From positions 62,001 to 126,000 of the forward strand of contig NZ_KE383814.1 of the NCBI RefSeq assembly GCF_000422285.1: DNA of 64,000 nt, read 5' to 3'. The notes under the pieces were generated by a model, which saw nothing but the letters and a program-made list of their open reading frames with translations, did not search any database and had not been told where the DNA came from. This DNA comes from Desulfatiglans anilini DSM 4660. Lineage in GTDB: Bacteria > Desulfobacterota > DSM-4660 > Desulfatiglandales > Desulfatiglandaceae. A program made the position numbers and the translations under genes. The stretch's first letter is position 1; each line of letters starts with the position of its first letter. Shown here one piece after another: positions 36,740-45,181 of this stretch.

Positions 36740-38686
36740 TCAGGCCTCGCCGTCTGCCCCCTTTTGCCCCAATCCCTTGAAGCGCAGGACGAGGATGGTA
36801 ATATCGTCGGCCTGGGGGGCCTTCCCGGCGAAGGCGTGCACGCTCGCCATGATCGTCCGGACCATCTGATCGATCGGCATTTCTTCCACTTCCTTCAGTT
36901 TCTTTTCGAGGCGCGCCTCCGAATACAGCGTCTCGTTCACGTCCATCGCCTCCGTCACGCCGTCCGTGTAAAGGAACAACATCTCTCCGGGACCCAGCCG
37001 GACGCTTTTCGAGCGGAAAACGAAGTCTTCCATGACCCCGAGGGCCATGCCGTTCGTCCCCGGCAACTGCTTGACGGAGCCGTCGCTGCGCAGGACATAG
37101 GGCGGGTTATGGCCGCCGTTCGAGTAGGTGACCTCTCCCGTCTCGATGTCCAGGATGCCGAGAAAGAGGGTGACGAACATGAGGGAGGGGTTGTCGAGCG
37201 ACAGGTCGCGGTTGACCCGTTCCAGCACCACATGGGGGGCGAGCCCCTGGGTGGCCTTCGTTTTGACCAGGGTCTGCGTGATGGCCATGAAGAGGGAAGC
37301 CGGCACGCCCTTGCCGCTGACGTCGCCGACGGTGAAACAGAGATGGCGCTCGTCCAGGAAAAAGAAGTCGTACAGATCGCCGCCGACCTCCTTGGCAGGT
37401 TCCAGCGCGGCGCAGATCTCGAACTCGCTGTGGTCCGGGAAGGGCGGGAAGACCTTGGGAAGAATGCCCATCTGGATCTCATGGGCGATGCGGAGTTCGC
37501 TTTCGATCTTTTCCTTGGCCGCCGTTGTCTCGGTGAGATCCTGGATGTACTGTTTGAGCGCCTGCTGCATGTAGGCGAAGGAGTCGGCCAGATGCCCGAC
37601 CTCATCGCCTGACCGTTTTTCAGGCAGGGGGGCGTCCAGGTTGCCGCCGGCGATGTCCCGGGCCGCAGATGTGAGGGACCGGAGCGGGCGCGTAATCGAA
37701 CGGGCGATCCCCGCGATGACGAAAAGGAGCAGCAGAAAGCCCGCCAGGACCAGCGTCCACACCGTGCGGTTCAAGGAAACGATGTCGGCCATCAATTCGT
37801 TCTGGGGAAAGAGGACCGCCAGCGACCAGCCGCTGGATGCGAGCGGCGAGTAGCCCATCCAGCAGGCCTTGTTCGTCATGGTGCAGAAGAACGGCGTGTA
37901 GCCGGACTGTTCATCGATCATCGACCGTCCGACCTCCCTCAGCGCCGGATCGCTGCGCGCCTCGGCCAGGCTGAAGATGGTTTCGTTCATGATCAGATCG
38001 CGGCGCGGGTGGGTCACGAACGTCCCGTTCTTCGAGAGCAGGAAGGCGTAGCCGGTTTCGGCGATCTGGATGCCCCCCACGATCTTCTGCAGCCAGTCGA
38101 GGGAGATGTCGGCGGTGACGATGCCCATGATCCGGCGCTTTCCCAGCGCCTCGCGGTAGAAGGGCACGGAGTAGGTGGCCATGATGATGTCCCCCCCCCC
38201 CTCGTCGTAGTACGGTTCGCTCCAGATGGGGCGTTGCAGTTCGTGCGGGATCTGATACCAGTCGCTGTGAAAATAATCGGAAGACAGGTATCGGAACACG
38301 ACTCCGTCGGAGCTTTTGAAGTAGTAGGGGGCGAAGGCGAGGGTGTTCCGGTTGTAGCTGTAAGGTTCGAAGGCGATGGCGGCGCCGTAGATCTCGGGGT
38401 TGTTTTCGACCAGGGCCTTCAGGATGTCCATCATCTGGCCGCCGTCGCACGGGGCGCTTTCCAGGAAAAACGCAAGGTTCTGAGGGACTTTTTCCACGGC
38501 CGCGAGGACGCGGTCGAGCTGGTTGGTCGTGGCGATCATGAGTTCCGCCGCGTTTTTCTCGATGTTCTTCGCGATCAGCCGGCGGGAGACGCCATAGTTG
38601 TACCAGAAGGTCAGGCCGAAGATCACGCAGCAACTGAGCAGGATAAGACAGGCCAGCTTGAAGGCGATTCCTTTATGGCGCGGCAT
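36740..38686 (-). CDS. dCache-HAMP-PP2C (RsbU/SpoIIE) serine phosphatase
   Basis: The 648-aa membrane protein has an N-terminal helix (about 10-28), a large extracytoplasmic Cache-type sensor domain (about 30-295), a second helix (TVWTLVLAGFLLLLFVIAGI), a HAMP linker (SITRPLRSLTSAARDIAGGNLDAPL), a short coiled coil, and a PP2C domain (EPAKEVGGDLYDFF, FTVGDVSGKGVPASLFMA, LYTDGVTEAMD, DDITILVLR). Such proteins dephosphorylate anti-sigma-factor antagonists in response to an external ligand. Its start overlaps by 14 bp the end of an NMT1/THI5-like binding protein gene, which may deliver the ligand. The target regulator is not in the window. Confidence 0.92.
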   Translation of the reverse strand: MPRHKGIAFKLACLILLSCCVIFGLTFWYNYGVSRRLIAKNIEKNAAELMIATTNQLDRVLAAVEKVPQNLAFFLESAPCDGGQMMDILKALVENNPEIYGAAIAFEPYSYNRNTLAFAPYYFKSSDGVVFRYLSSDYFHSDWYQIPHELQRPIWSEPYYDEGGGDIIMATYSVPFYREALGKRRIMGIVTADISLDWLQKIVGGIQIAETGYAFLLSKNGTFVTHPRRDLIMNETIFSLAEARSDPALREVGRSMIDEQSGYTPFFCTMTNKACWMGYSPLASSGWSLAVLFPQNELMADIVSLNRTVWTLVLAGFLLLLFVIAGIARSITRPLRSLTSAARDIAGGNLDAPLPEKRSGDEVGHLADSFAYMQQALKQYIQDLTETTAAKEKIESELRIAHEIQMGILPKVFPPFPDHSEFEICAALEPAKEVGGDLYDFFFLDERHLCFTVGDVSGKGVPASLFMAITQTLVKTKATQGLAPHVVLERVNRDLSLDNPSLMFVTLFLGILDIETGEVTYSNGGHNPPYVLRSDGSVKQLPGTNGMALGVMEDFVFRSKSVRLGPGEMLFLYTDGVTEAMDVNETLYSEARLEKKLKEVEEMPIDQMVRTIMASVHAFAGKAPQADDITILVLRFKGLGQKGADGEA

Positions 38687-39674
38687 CGGGGGTGCAATCC
38701 TTGTGGAAGGAGGTGAATTCGGGGACGGCGTCGATGAAGCCCTCTTTCTGCATCATTTCGGCTACACGCAGATAATCGGCCCTGAGGAGGAGGCCCGTTT
38801 CGGACCAGGCGCCGGAGGCGGGCCGCATGAGGTCGCGCATCCGCTCCAGCATCCATTTCTGGTGCACCCGGGTGGCAGGAATGTGGGCTTCCTTCAGGTT
38901 CTTCATGACCAGGTCGAGGGTCTCTTCCACGTGGTCGAAGGCATAGAGCCAGCCCTTGATCGACGCCTTCATGAACGCGCAGCAGAGCGCCGGATCCTCC
39001 TGCAGGGTGGGCTCCAGGACGTAGATGCCGTCCTCCGGGAAATTCAGTCCGTATTCATGGAAGAAGAAGGGCACGAGTTCGTCGGGATTGAGGCCGGCGT
39101 TGATGATCGTGTGGTATTCGTTGTACCACATGGCCGAGGCTGCATCCACGCCATCCCGCAGGAACAGATTCACGGAGTAGGACTGGCGGGTGAATTGGAC
39201 GTCCAGACCGAGCTTCTTGAAGAGCGCCCGCGGCTGAAGCTGGAAGATCGGCCCCCAGACCCCGACCTTTTTGCCCTGCAGGTCCTGGATAGTCCGGATG
39301 CCGCTCGACTTTTTGGCGACCAGCATGAGGGCGGAGCGTTGGACCATCTGGGCGATGTTGACGACGGGGATGCCGCGGTCGCGCATCTCGAGCCCGGTGC
39401 AGAGCCAGAGAGTGGCGAACTGCGCCTGCCCGCTGGTGAGGCAATCGGCCGGCGGGTTTGCGGGTCCGCCGGAGATGATGGTGAGATCGATGCCGTGCGC
39501 CTGGTAGAAGCCTTTTTCGAGTGCCATGTAGTAGCCGGCGAACTGGGCTTGAGGCACCCACTGCGGGATGAAGGCGGCCTTCTTGAGGGGAGCCGGTTTC
39601 CCTGCCCATGCCGGCAGGGCCCAGAGGAGGGCTGCAAGGAGGAGAAACGGCATTTTTCTTCTTCCCATCGGCAT
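38673..39674 (-). CDS. NMT1/THI5-like periplasmic substrate-binding protein
   Basis: A 333-aa exported protein with an N-terminal signal (about 1-25, LLLAALLWALPAWA). The body fits the THI5/NMT1 family: FIPQWVPQAQFAGYYMALEKGFY, GGPANPPADCLTSGQAQFA and LQGKKVGVWG. Relatives bind pyrimidine precursors, nitrate or sulfonates for ABC importers. No permease or ATPase gene is nearby. Instead the gene overlaps a dCache-HAMP-PP2C phosphatase, so it may act as a ligand-sensing partner rather than in transport. The ligand is unknown. Confidence 0.88.
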   Translation of the reverse strand: MPMGRRKMPFLLLAALLWALPAWAGKPAPLKKAAFIPQWVPQAQFAGYYMALEKGFYQAHGIDLTIISGGPANPPADCLTSGQAQFATLWLCTGLEMRDRGIPVVNIAQMVQRSALMLVAKKSSGIRTIQDLQGKKVGVWGPIFQLQPRALFKKLGLDVQFTRQSYSVNLFLRDGVDAASAMWYNEYHTIINAGLNPDELVPFFFHEYGLNFPEDGIYVLEPTLQEDPALCCAFMKASIKGWLYAFDHVEETLDLVMKNLKEAHIPATRVHQKWMLERMRDLMRPASGAWSETGLLLRADYLRVAEMMQKEGFIDAVPEFTSFHKDCTPDAAP

Positions 39675-39728
39675 CTCGTGCTATGGTGGTTTCCATCGGG
39701 AAAGGGGCTTGTCCAGCTGATCCGGGCG

Positions 39729-39855
39729 TCAATCAGCACGTTCGCTTGCGCGTTGACCTCGTGGTCGCCTGCGCGCAAGCGCTGGATTTCCTTGATATGG
39801 GCAACCCGGGACCCACCGCGAAGCAGTGGGGCTGAGCACGCGAAGCATACCAGAA
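39729..39855 (+). repeat. GCGAAGC mini-hairpin repeat, copy C
   Basis: This copy shares tcaatcagcacgttcgcttg, tggatttccttgatatgg and aacccgggacccacc with the other copies, then gctgagcac followed by GCGAAGC. Stems CCCAC/GTGGG enclose a first GCGAAGC; a second follows 17 bp later. It lies upstream of the binding-protein gene. Confidence 0.75.
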
Positions 39856-40138
39856 TAGGGTTTGATTTCCAAGCAGGTTCCGCTTGTTTCCCTGAAAGGT
39901 TCGCCTCGCTGGGGCTGCGGAAAGGATCCTTCCCGGATGACAACCGATGGAAAGAGGGGCTGAAAGGGTCGATGCGAGCGGTTAACCTTGATTTCGGACT
40001 ACGGCTTTCCCGGCGCGGCATCGAAGCGGTGAAGCAAGGATCGTGATGAGAGGCGAGCGGTGATTCCGACATATCGGCCACAGAAGGGGGGGCTTGCCTT
40101 TGAGGCGGGACATGCGGCAGGGCTCTGGGGATGACAAG

Positions 40139-40936
40139 ATGATCGATATGCGGGCGGCCGTTCGTTTCAACGAAGCGGTTGCGAAAGACCTCTTCCTGAT
40201 GGGCCTCGAGGCCCCGGCGATCCTCCACTCGGCGCGCCCCGGGCAGTTCGTCATGCTCGGCCTCGGTGAGGGGGCTGATCCGCTTCTGCGACGGCCCTTT
40301 TCCATCTGCGGGCGTAAGGGTGAGGATACGCTCCTGATCCTCTACCGGATCGTCGGACGCGGGACGGCCCTGCTCGCCCGTCTGGGAGAAGGGGTCGACC
40401 TCCCGTGCCTCGGCCCTCTGGGCCGCGGGTTCGACCTGCCGGAGGACGGCGGAACGGTCCTCGCCGTGGCGGGCGGGATCGGGATCGCGCCGCTCGTGAG
40501 CCTGATGCAGTCCCGGAGCGGCCGCCCGTGCGAATGTCTGATCGGGTGCAGGACGGCCGCGGAGCTTGTGCCTCTGGATGCCCTTGTGCCGCCCGACAGG
40601 GTGATCCGTGTCATCACGGATGACGGGAGCTCCGGCCGAAGGGGGCTGGTCACAGATCTGCTCGAGGAGCGCCTCGGCCGAAAAGAGAAGCCCCCCGGCC
40701 TGATCTGCGCCTGCGGGCCGCAGCCGATGCTCCGGGAGGTTGCGCGTCTGGCCGCGCAGGCGCATGTCTCCTGCCAGGTCTCCCTCGAGGCCCGGATGGC
40801 CTGCGGTGTGGGCGCCTGCCAGGGGTGCGTCGTAGCGGCGTCCACCGGCGCCGGCGGTGGATATCTGCGGGTTTGCCGGGAGGGGCCTGTTTTCGACGCG
40901 GAAGAAGTGGACTGGGGGCGATCGCATGGGCGCTGA
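40139..40936 (+). CDS. pyrK: Dihydroorotate dehydrogenase B, electron transfer subunit
   Basis: The protein (about 265 aa) has a ferredoxin-reductase-like FAD domain (GQFVMLGL, RRPFSICGRKG), an NAD-binding region (AVAGGIGIAPLVSLM) and a C-terminal [2Fe-2S] cysteine set (CGVGACQGCVV and a final RVC). PyrK carries electrons from dihydroorotate oxidation in PyrD to NAD+. The start is uncertain: ATG 40139 (GGGGATGACAAG upstream), ATG 40112 or TTG 40094 are possible. It overlaps pyrD by 11 bp. Confidence 0.9.
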   Translation: MIDMRAAVRFNEAVAKDLFLMGLEAPAILHSARPGQFVMLGLGEGADPLLRRPFSICGRKGEDTLLILYRIVGRGTALLARLGEGVDLPCLGPLGRGFDLPEDGGTVLAVAGGIGIAPLVSLMQSRSGRPCECLIGCRTAAELVPLDALVPPDRVIRVITDDGSSGRRGLVTDLLEERLGRKEKPPGLICACGPQPMLREVARLAAQAHVSCQVSLEARMACGVGACQGCVVAASTGAGGGYLRVCREGPVFDAEEVDWGRSHGR

Positions 40937-41849
40937 ACCTGTCGACATGCGGGTTTCGCTGGGCCCGCTGCAGCTCAAGAATCCTGTGGTGGCGGCCTCC
41001 GGGACCTATGGCTATGGCGAGGAATACGCGGAACTGGTCGATCCGTCGCTCCTTGGAGGCATCGTGGTCAAGGGGTTGTCTTTGAAGCCGAGGGAGGGCA
41101 ATCCGCCGCCCCGGATCGTCGAGACGCCCTGCGGCATGCTCAACGCCATCGGGCTCGCGAATTGCGGGCTCGACCGGTTCCTGGCCGAGAAGGTCCCCCT
41201 GCTGGACAACCTCGACACGGCGGTCATCGTCAACATCTACGGGCACAGTACGGCGGAATACGGCGACCTGGCGGAGGCCTTGCGGGGGGTTGACGCGGTC
41301 GATGCCCTGGAGGTGAACATCAGCTGCCCGAACGTCGAATGCGGCGGCCTGGCCTTCGGCACGGACCCGCTCGCCGCTGCGAGGGTGACCGAGAGCGTTG
41401 TGCGCCATGCGGACAAGCCCGTCATCGTCAAGCTTTCACCGAATGTCACCGACATCCGGGTCATCGCCAGGGCGGTCGAGGCAGCGGGGGCCGATGCGCT
41501 TTCCCTCATCAACACCCTGACCGGAATGGCGGTGGATGTCGCAAGCCGGCGGCCGCTGCTGGGGAATGTCTCCGGCGGCCTTTCCGGCCCGGCGATCAAG
41601 CCTGTCGCGCTGTATATGCTTTATCAGACGGTTCGGGCGGTACATATCCCGGTGATGGGGATGGGCGGCATCATGGGGGCGAGGGATGCACTCGAGTTCT
41701 TGATCACTGGGGCAACAGCGCTGCAGGTCGGGACCGCCCATTTCGTCGATCCGAGGGCATCGATCGAGATTGTGGCAGGGATCGAACTCTACTGCCGCGA
41801 TCACGGGATTCGGAGGGTGGCGGACCTTTCGGGAACCTTGGTTGTCTAA
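40926..41849 (+). CDS. pyrD: Dihydroorotate dehydrogenase B, catalytic subunit
   Basis: A 307-aa class 1B enzyme with ASGTYGYGEEYAELVD near the N-terminus, the catalytic Cys in NISCPNVECGG, and the FMN phosphate region MGMGGIMGARDALEFLITGA. It oxidises dihydroorotate to orotate in pyrimidine synthesis and depends on PyrK for NAD+ reduction. The ATG at 40926 lies inside the pyrK end, indicating translational coupling. Confidence 0.95.
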   Translation: MGAEPVDMRVSLGPLQLKNPVVAASGTYGYGEEYAELVDPSLLGGIVVKGLSLKPREGNPPPRIVETPCGMLNAIGLANCGLDRFLAEKVPLLDNLDTAVIVNIYGHSTAEYGDLAEALRGVDAVDALEVNISCPNVECGGLAFGTDPLAAARVTESVVRHADKPVIVKLSPNVTDIRVIARAVEAAGADALSLINTLTGMAVDVASRRPLLGNVSGGLSGPAIKPVALYMLYQTVRAVHIPVMGMGGIMGARDALEFLITGATALQVGTAHFVDPRASIEIVAGIELYCRDHGIRRVADLSGTLVV

Positions 41850-42117
41850 AGCCGTTGATGGTTGCCCTCACGCTGCGCTTCCCGCCTCCTGCAGCGCCTC
41901 GAGATGGGGATGGCGGCCAGGTCGCGAGCCTGGAGGGCCATTGGGCAGAGACGATGCGCCCCGCACGCACTTCCCCGCCGGTTGTCCGCGCGGCGGCGGA
42001 CGGTAAAATTTTAATGCAGTGATGGGGATATATCATGTAAGTCTTTGTTCTGTATAGATATTGTTTAGGGTATGCTTGGGGTGGCCCCCCGGATGACACA
42101 GTGAAAGGATAAGAGAC

Positions 42118-43554
42118 ATGGAAGAGAAACGGCCTGACAAGGAAGAGATGGCCAGGCTTCAGGACAAGCTTTTCTATAAACCCGCGCTGGTCTGGGACGC
42201 CATCGGCTTTGAAGAGCGGGAGGCTGTTTTTCGGTTTGCCGATGCCTACAAGCCCTTTCTGGACGCGTCCAAGACGGAGCGTGAGGCGGTTGAAACCATC
42301 CGGCGGCTGGCCCTCGAGAAAGGATTCGCCGAAGCGCCCGGGTCCGGCGGTGGAAAGGCCCCCTTTTTCCGCTCTCACCGAGGGAAGTGGGCGGCGGTTG
42401 TGCGGCCTGGAAGCGCTCCTTTGTCGGAGGGCCTGCGTGTGCTCGTCTCGCACATGGATTCGCCGCGGCTGGATCTCAAGCAGCGGCCGGTTTACGAAGA
42501 GGCGGACCTGGCCTTCCTGAAGACCCATTACTACGGTGGAATCAAGAAGTACCAGTGGCTGGCGCGGCCCTTGGCGATCCACGGCCGGGTCCTGCGTGCG
42601 GACGGTTCCTGGCTTGACCTTGCCGTGGGTGAGAAGCCCGGCGATCCGGTCTTCTCCGTGCTGGATCTTCTGCCGCATCTGGCCGCGAAATCCCAGTACG
42701 AGAAGAAGCTCGGCGAGGCGATCGAGGGGGAGAAGCTCAATGTGATGGCGGGTGCTCTGCCGTTGGGGGATGACGAGACGAAGGACCGGTTCAAACTGGC
42801 CCTCCTGGCGCATCTCAACGAAACGCTCGGAGTCCTGGAGGAGGATTTTATCAGCGCTGAGATCGAGGTCGTTCCGGCGGGTCCGGCGCGGGATGTCGGC
42901 TGGGACCGCGCCATGGTGGGCGCCTATGGACAGGACGACCGGGCCTGCGTCTATACGAGCCTCAGGGCTGTTCTGGACATGGCCCCGAGTGAAAAGAGCG
43001 TCCTTGTCCTCTTCGTCGACAAGGAAGAGATCGGCAGCGAGGGCGCGACGAGCGCCAGGTCGAAATTTCTCGAGGCGGTGGTCGGGGACTGCCTCGAGGC
43101 GGCCGGGGAAGATGCGACCGCCAGGGCGGTCGGGCGGGTGCTCGCCGCCTCGGAGGCGCTTTCGGCGGATGTAGCGGGCGCATTCGACCCGGACTATCAG
43201 GACGTGCACGAGAAGCGAAACGCCGCCCGGCTGGGCTATGGACCCTGTTTCGTCAAATTCACCGGCCACCGGGGGAAGATCGGTGCAAACGATGCCGATG
43301 CGGAATACCTGGGCTGGCTGCGGCGCGTCTTCAAACGTGAACGGATCGTGTGGCAGACCGGTGAGTTGGGAAAGGTGGACGAGGGCGGCGGTGGAACGGC
43401 CGCCAAATACCTTGCCGTCCATGGCGTAAAAATTGTGGATTGCGGGCCGCCGATCCTGTCGATGCACTCGCCCTTCGAGATCACCCACAAAGGCGACGTG
43501 TACATGACCTACCGTGCCTACAGGGCCTTTCTCGAGTGCGGGACAGGGGTCTGA
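42118..43554 (+). CDS. M18-family zinc aminopeptidase
   Basis: The 478-aa protein matches M18 (aminopeptidase I-like) enzymes: VSHMDSPRLDLKQRP carries the first zinc ligands, YGQDDRACVYTSLRA and DKEEIGSEGATS the catalytic Glu and metal-site acids, and SMHSPFEITHKGD the last His. Such cytosolic dodecamers release acidic or other N-terminal residues from peptides. The length is typical. It is monocistronic and converges on the small secreted protein gene at 43689-44045. Confidence 0.9.
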   Translation: MEEKRPDKEEMARLQDKLFYKPALVWDAIGFEEREAVFRFADAYKPFLDASKTEREAVETIRRLALEKGFAEAPGSGGGKAPFFRSHRGKWAAVVRPGSAPLSEGLRVLVSHMDSPRLDLKQRPVYEEADLAFLKTHYYGGIKKYQWLARPLAIHGRVLRADGSWLDLAVGEKPGDPVFSVLDLLPHLAAKSQYEKKLGEAIEGEKLNVMAGALPLGDDETKDRFKLALLAHLNETLGVLEEDFISAEIEVVPAGPARDVGWDRAMVGAYGQDDRACVYTSLRAVLDMAPSEKSVLVLFVDKEEIGSEGATSARSKFLEAVVGDCLEAAGEDATARAVGRVLAASEALSADVAGAFDPDYQDVHEKRNAARLGYGPCFVKFTGHRGKIGANDADAEYLGWLRRVFKRERIVWQTGELGKVDEGGGGTAAKYLAVHGVKIVDCGPPILSMHSPFEITHKGDVYMTYRAYRAFLECGTGV

Positions 43555-43688
43555 AGGTCATGCGGGCTGGAGGCGTCCGCGCGTGTGCCTGCCTCTGCCG
43601 GGAAACGCGGATACACCGCGATTCCGGCAAGGGCCTCTTTCGCACGTCCGTTCAGGCCGTATGGGAGGCAGTCTGGCGGGTGAGGGGA

Positions 43689-44045
43689 TCAGTCACCCCT
43701 TTTGTAAAGGGGATCCTGCTCTTCAGCCAGATCCTTTTCAAAATGCCCCAGCGGTCTCCGAAACGTGTATATGGCCGGATCGGCCACGAGATACTGATAC
43801 GTTTCGTCCGTGTTGCCCCCCCAGGCTGCGAACGGATAGGAAACCACGTAGGCGACGCTTCCGAGGACCGTCCCGACGATGCCGAGCGGTCTGATCAACG
43901 CCAGATCGAGCAGCATCTTTTCCGCGGTCTGGGGCTCTACGTAGAACTCGTCCGATTGGGCTGAAAATGCAGTCCCGAGAGTCGTCAGGGTGAGAAAAAA
44001 AAGGAGAACGGTCAGGAGAACCCAACGTGTCTTCTTGTGTTTCAT
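43689..44045 (-). CDS. Small exported hypothetical protein
   Basis: An 118-aa protein with a clear signal peptide (KKTRWVLLTVLLFFLTLTTL and then TAFSA, about 1-29). The mature part begins acidic and has a moderately hydrophobic stretch RPLGIVGTVLGSVAYVVSYPFA (about 53-74), then GGNTDETYQYLVADPAIYTFRRPLG. This pattern resembles small uncharacterised proteobacterial exported proteins; no function is known to me. It follows the 199-aa hypothetical gene by 33 bp, probably in one transcript. Confidence 0.7.
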   Translation of the reverse strand: MKHKKTRWVLLTVLLFFLTLTTLGTAFSAQSDEFYVEPQTAEKMLLDLALIRPLGIVGTVLGSVAYVVSYPFAAWGGNTDETYQYLVADPAIYTFRRPLGHFEKDLAEEQDPLYKRGD

Positions 44046-44078
44046 GCGACTATCTCCATGTGGATGCCATATCGGCGT

Positions 44079-44678
44079 TTAGTCTCGATCGCCGCCGGCA
44101 AAAAGCCGGCGGAATAGATCCCTGAGCGTGTGAGCGCCCTCCATCCCACGCCTTTCCTCCTTGCCTTTCAATCCAGCGGGCGGCGCAGCATCGGATGCCC
44201 ACCACTCGACGGCCGCGAAGGCGCAGGAGAGGATCGATTCCAGCGCGGGCATGAGATGCCTTTCAATCAGGAACCTTTCGCGGCCCTTGAGGACCTTGAA
44301 ATAGAGGTTCACCTCCTCGACATACCAGTCCTCCAGAGGGGCCATGAAATCGAGGGGGACCTTGACGAACAGGTCTATCAGACCGTTGAGCCGCGCCGAA
44401 ACCGCCTGTTCCGACAGCTGCCCGAACAGGTCTTTGACGGCGCTTCGATCAGCAGGGTTGCTTTCGGTGTCCACGAGAAAGGTGAGCGTCAGGTAACCGC
44501 TGCCGTTTTCACGGCAGGAAGCGGATATCTTCAAAATCCCTTGCTTTGGGGCCGGCAGGCGGCCGGAGGAAAGGCTGAAGCCGGCGAAAGCGATCATCCG
44601 CTCGTCGGCCTTCAGGGCAAGCGCGCTCTCCCTCAGATCCAAGATGTTCTGCATCCGCTCGTGCCTCTTGTCGTCCAA
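44079..44678 (-). CDS. Hypothetical protein, 199 aa
   Basis: I do not recognise this protein. It has no signal peptide or membrane helix. The sequence is mixed alpha/beta-like, with a FAGFSLSSGRLP strand region, a central VKVPLDFMAPLEDWYVEEVNLYFKVLKGRERFLIERHL and a charged C-terminus. It sits upstream of the small exported protein on the same strand. GC content and codon use look like those of its neighbours. Confidence 0.6.
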   Translation of the reverse strand: MDDKRHERMQNILDLRESALALKADERMIAFAGFSLSSGRLPAPKQGILKISASCRENGSGYLTLTFLVDTESNPADRSAVKDLFGQLSEQAVSARLNGLIDLFVKVPLDFMAPLEDWYVEEVNLYFKVLKGRERFLIERHLMPALESILSCAFAAVEWWASDAAPPAGLKGKEERRGMEGAHTLRDLFRRLFAGGDRD

Positions 44679-45181
44679 GTTGCTGCATCGGGCCGGGATG
44701 AAAGGCCCTCGACCCCTTCTTGCCCCGCAGTTCGAGGCCTCACGGATTCAGGCGAAGGGGCGGTGTGCATCGTCTCCGGCCGGGGGGCAGAAAAAAGAAG
44801 ACCATTCAACGATAGACAAAGGGTGGTATCGTGTCAACTGATATCTCCCTCGGAATGCCGTCTGCCTTCGGGTCTTTGACCGCTCCGCAGACCGTGTGCA
44901 GTGCGGCGGGAAAAGGAGAGTTCTGTGGGCCCTCCCAAAGCCCTGGAGTCCGCGTGAGTCTGTTCGGCTCAAGAATTCCATCTCCAGGGCCGGGCTCAGC
45001 CGGAAACAAAATTGACAAAGGCAGGTAAAGAGGTCTAAACTGCCTTCTGTAATGGGAAAACGAACCAGGGATGTCCGGCTCCTGTAAACGATCCTCATCA
45101 TCTGTGTGAACCTGCCGGACGGTGCTTCGAATCAGCGTAGGATAAATCCTCAACAACGGCAAGAAAGAGAAAAAGACCTTT
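44679..45181. other. Intergenic stretch, no feature seen
   Basis: About 500 bp between divergent genes. I could not identify a promoter, RNA gene or repeat with confidence. It must hold the promoters for the DEAD-box helicase and for the hypothetical pair. Confidence 0.5.
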
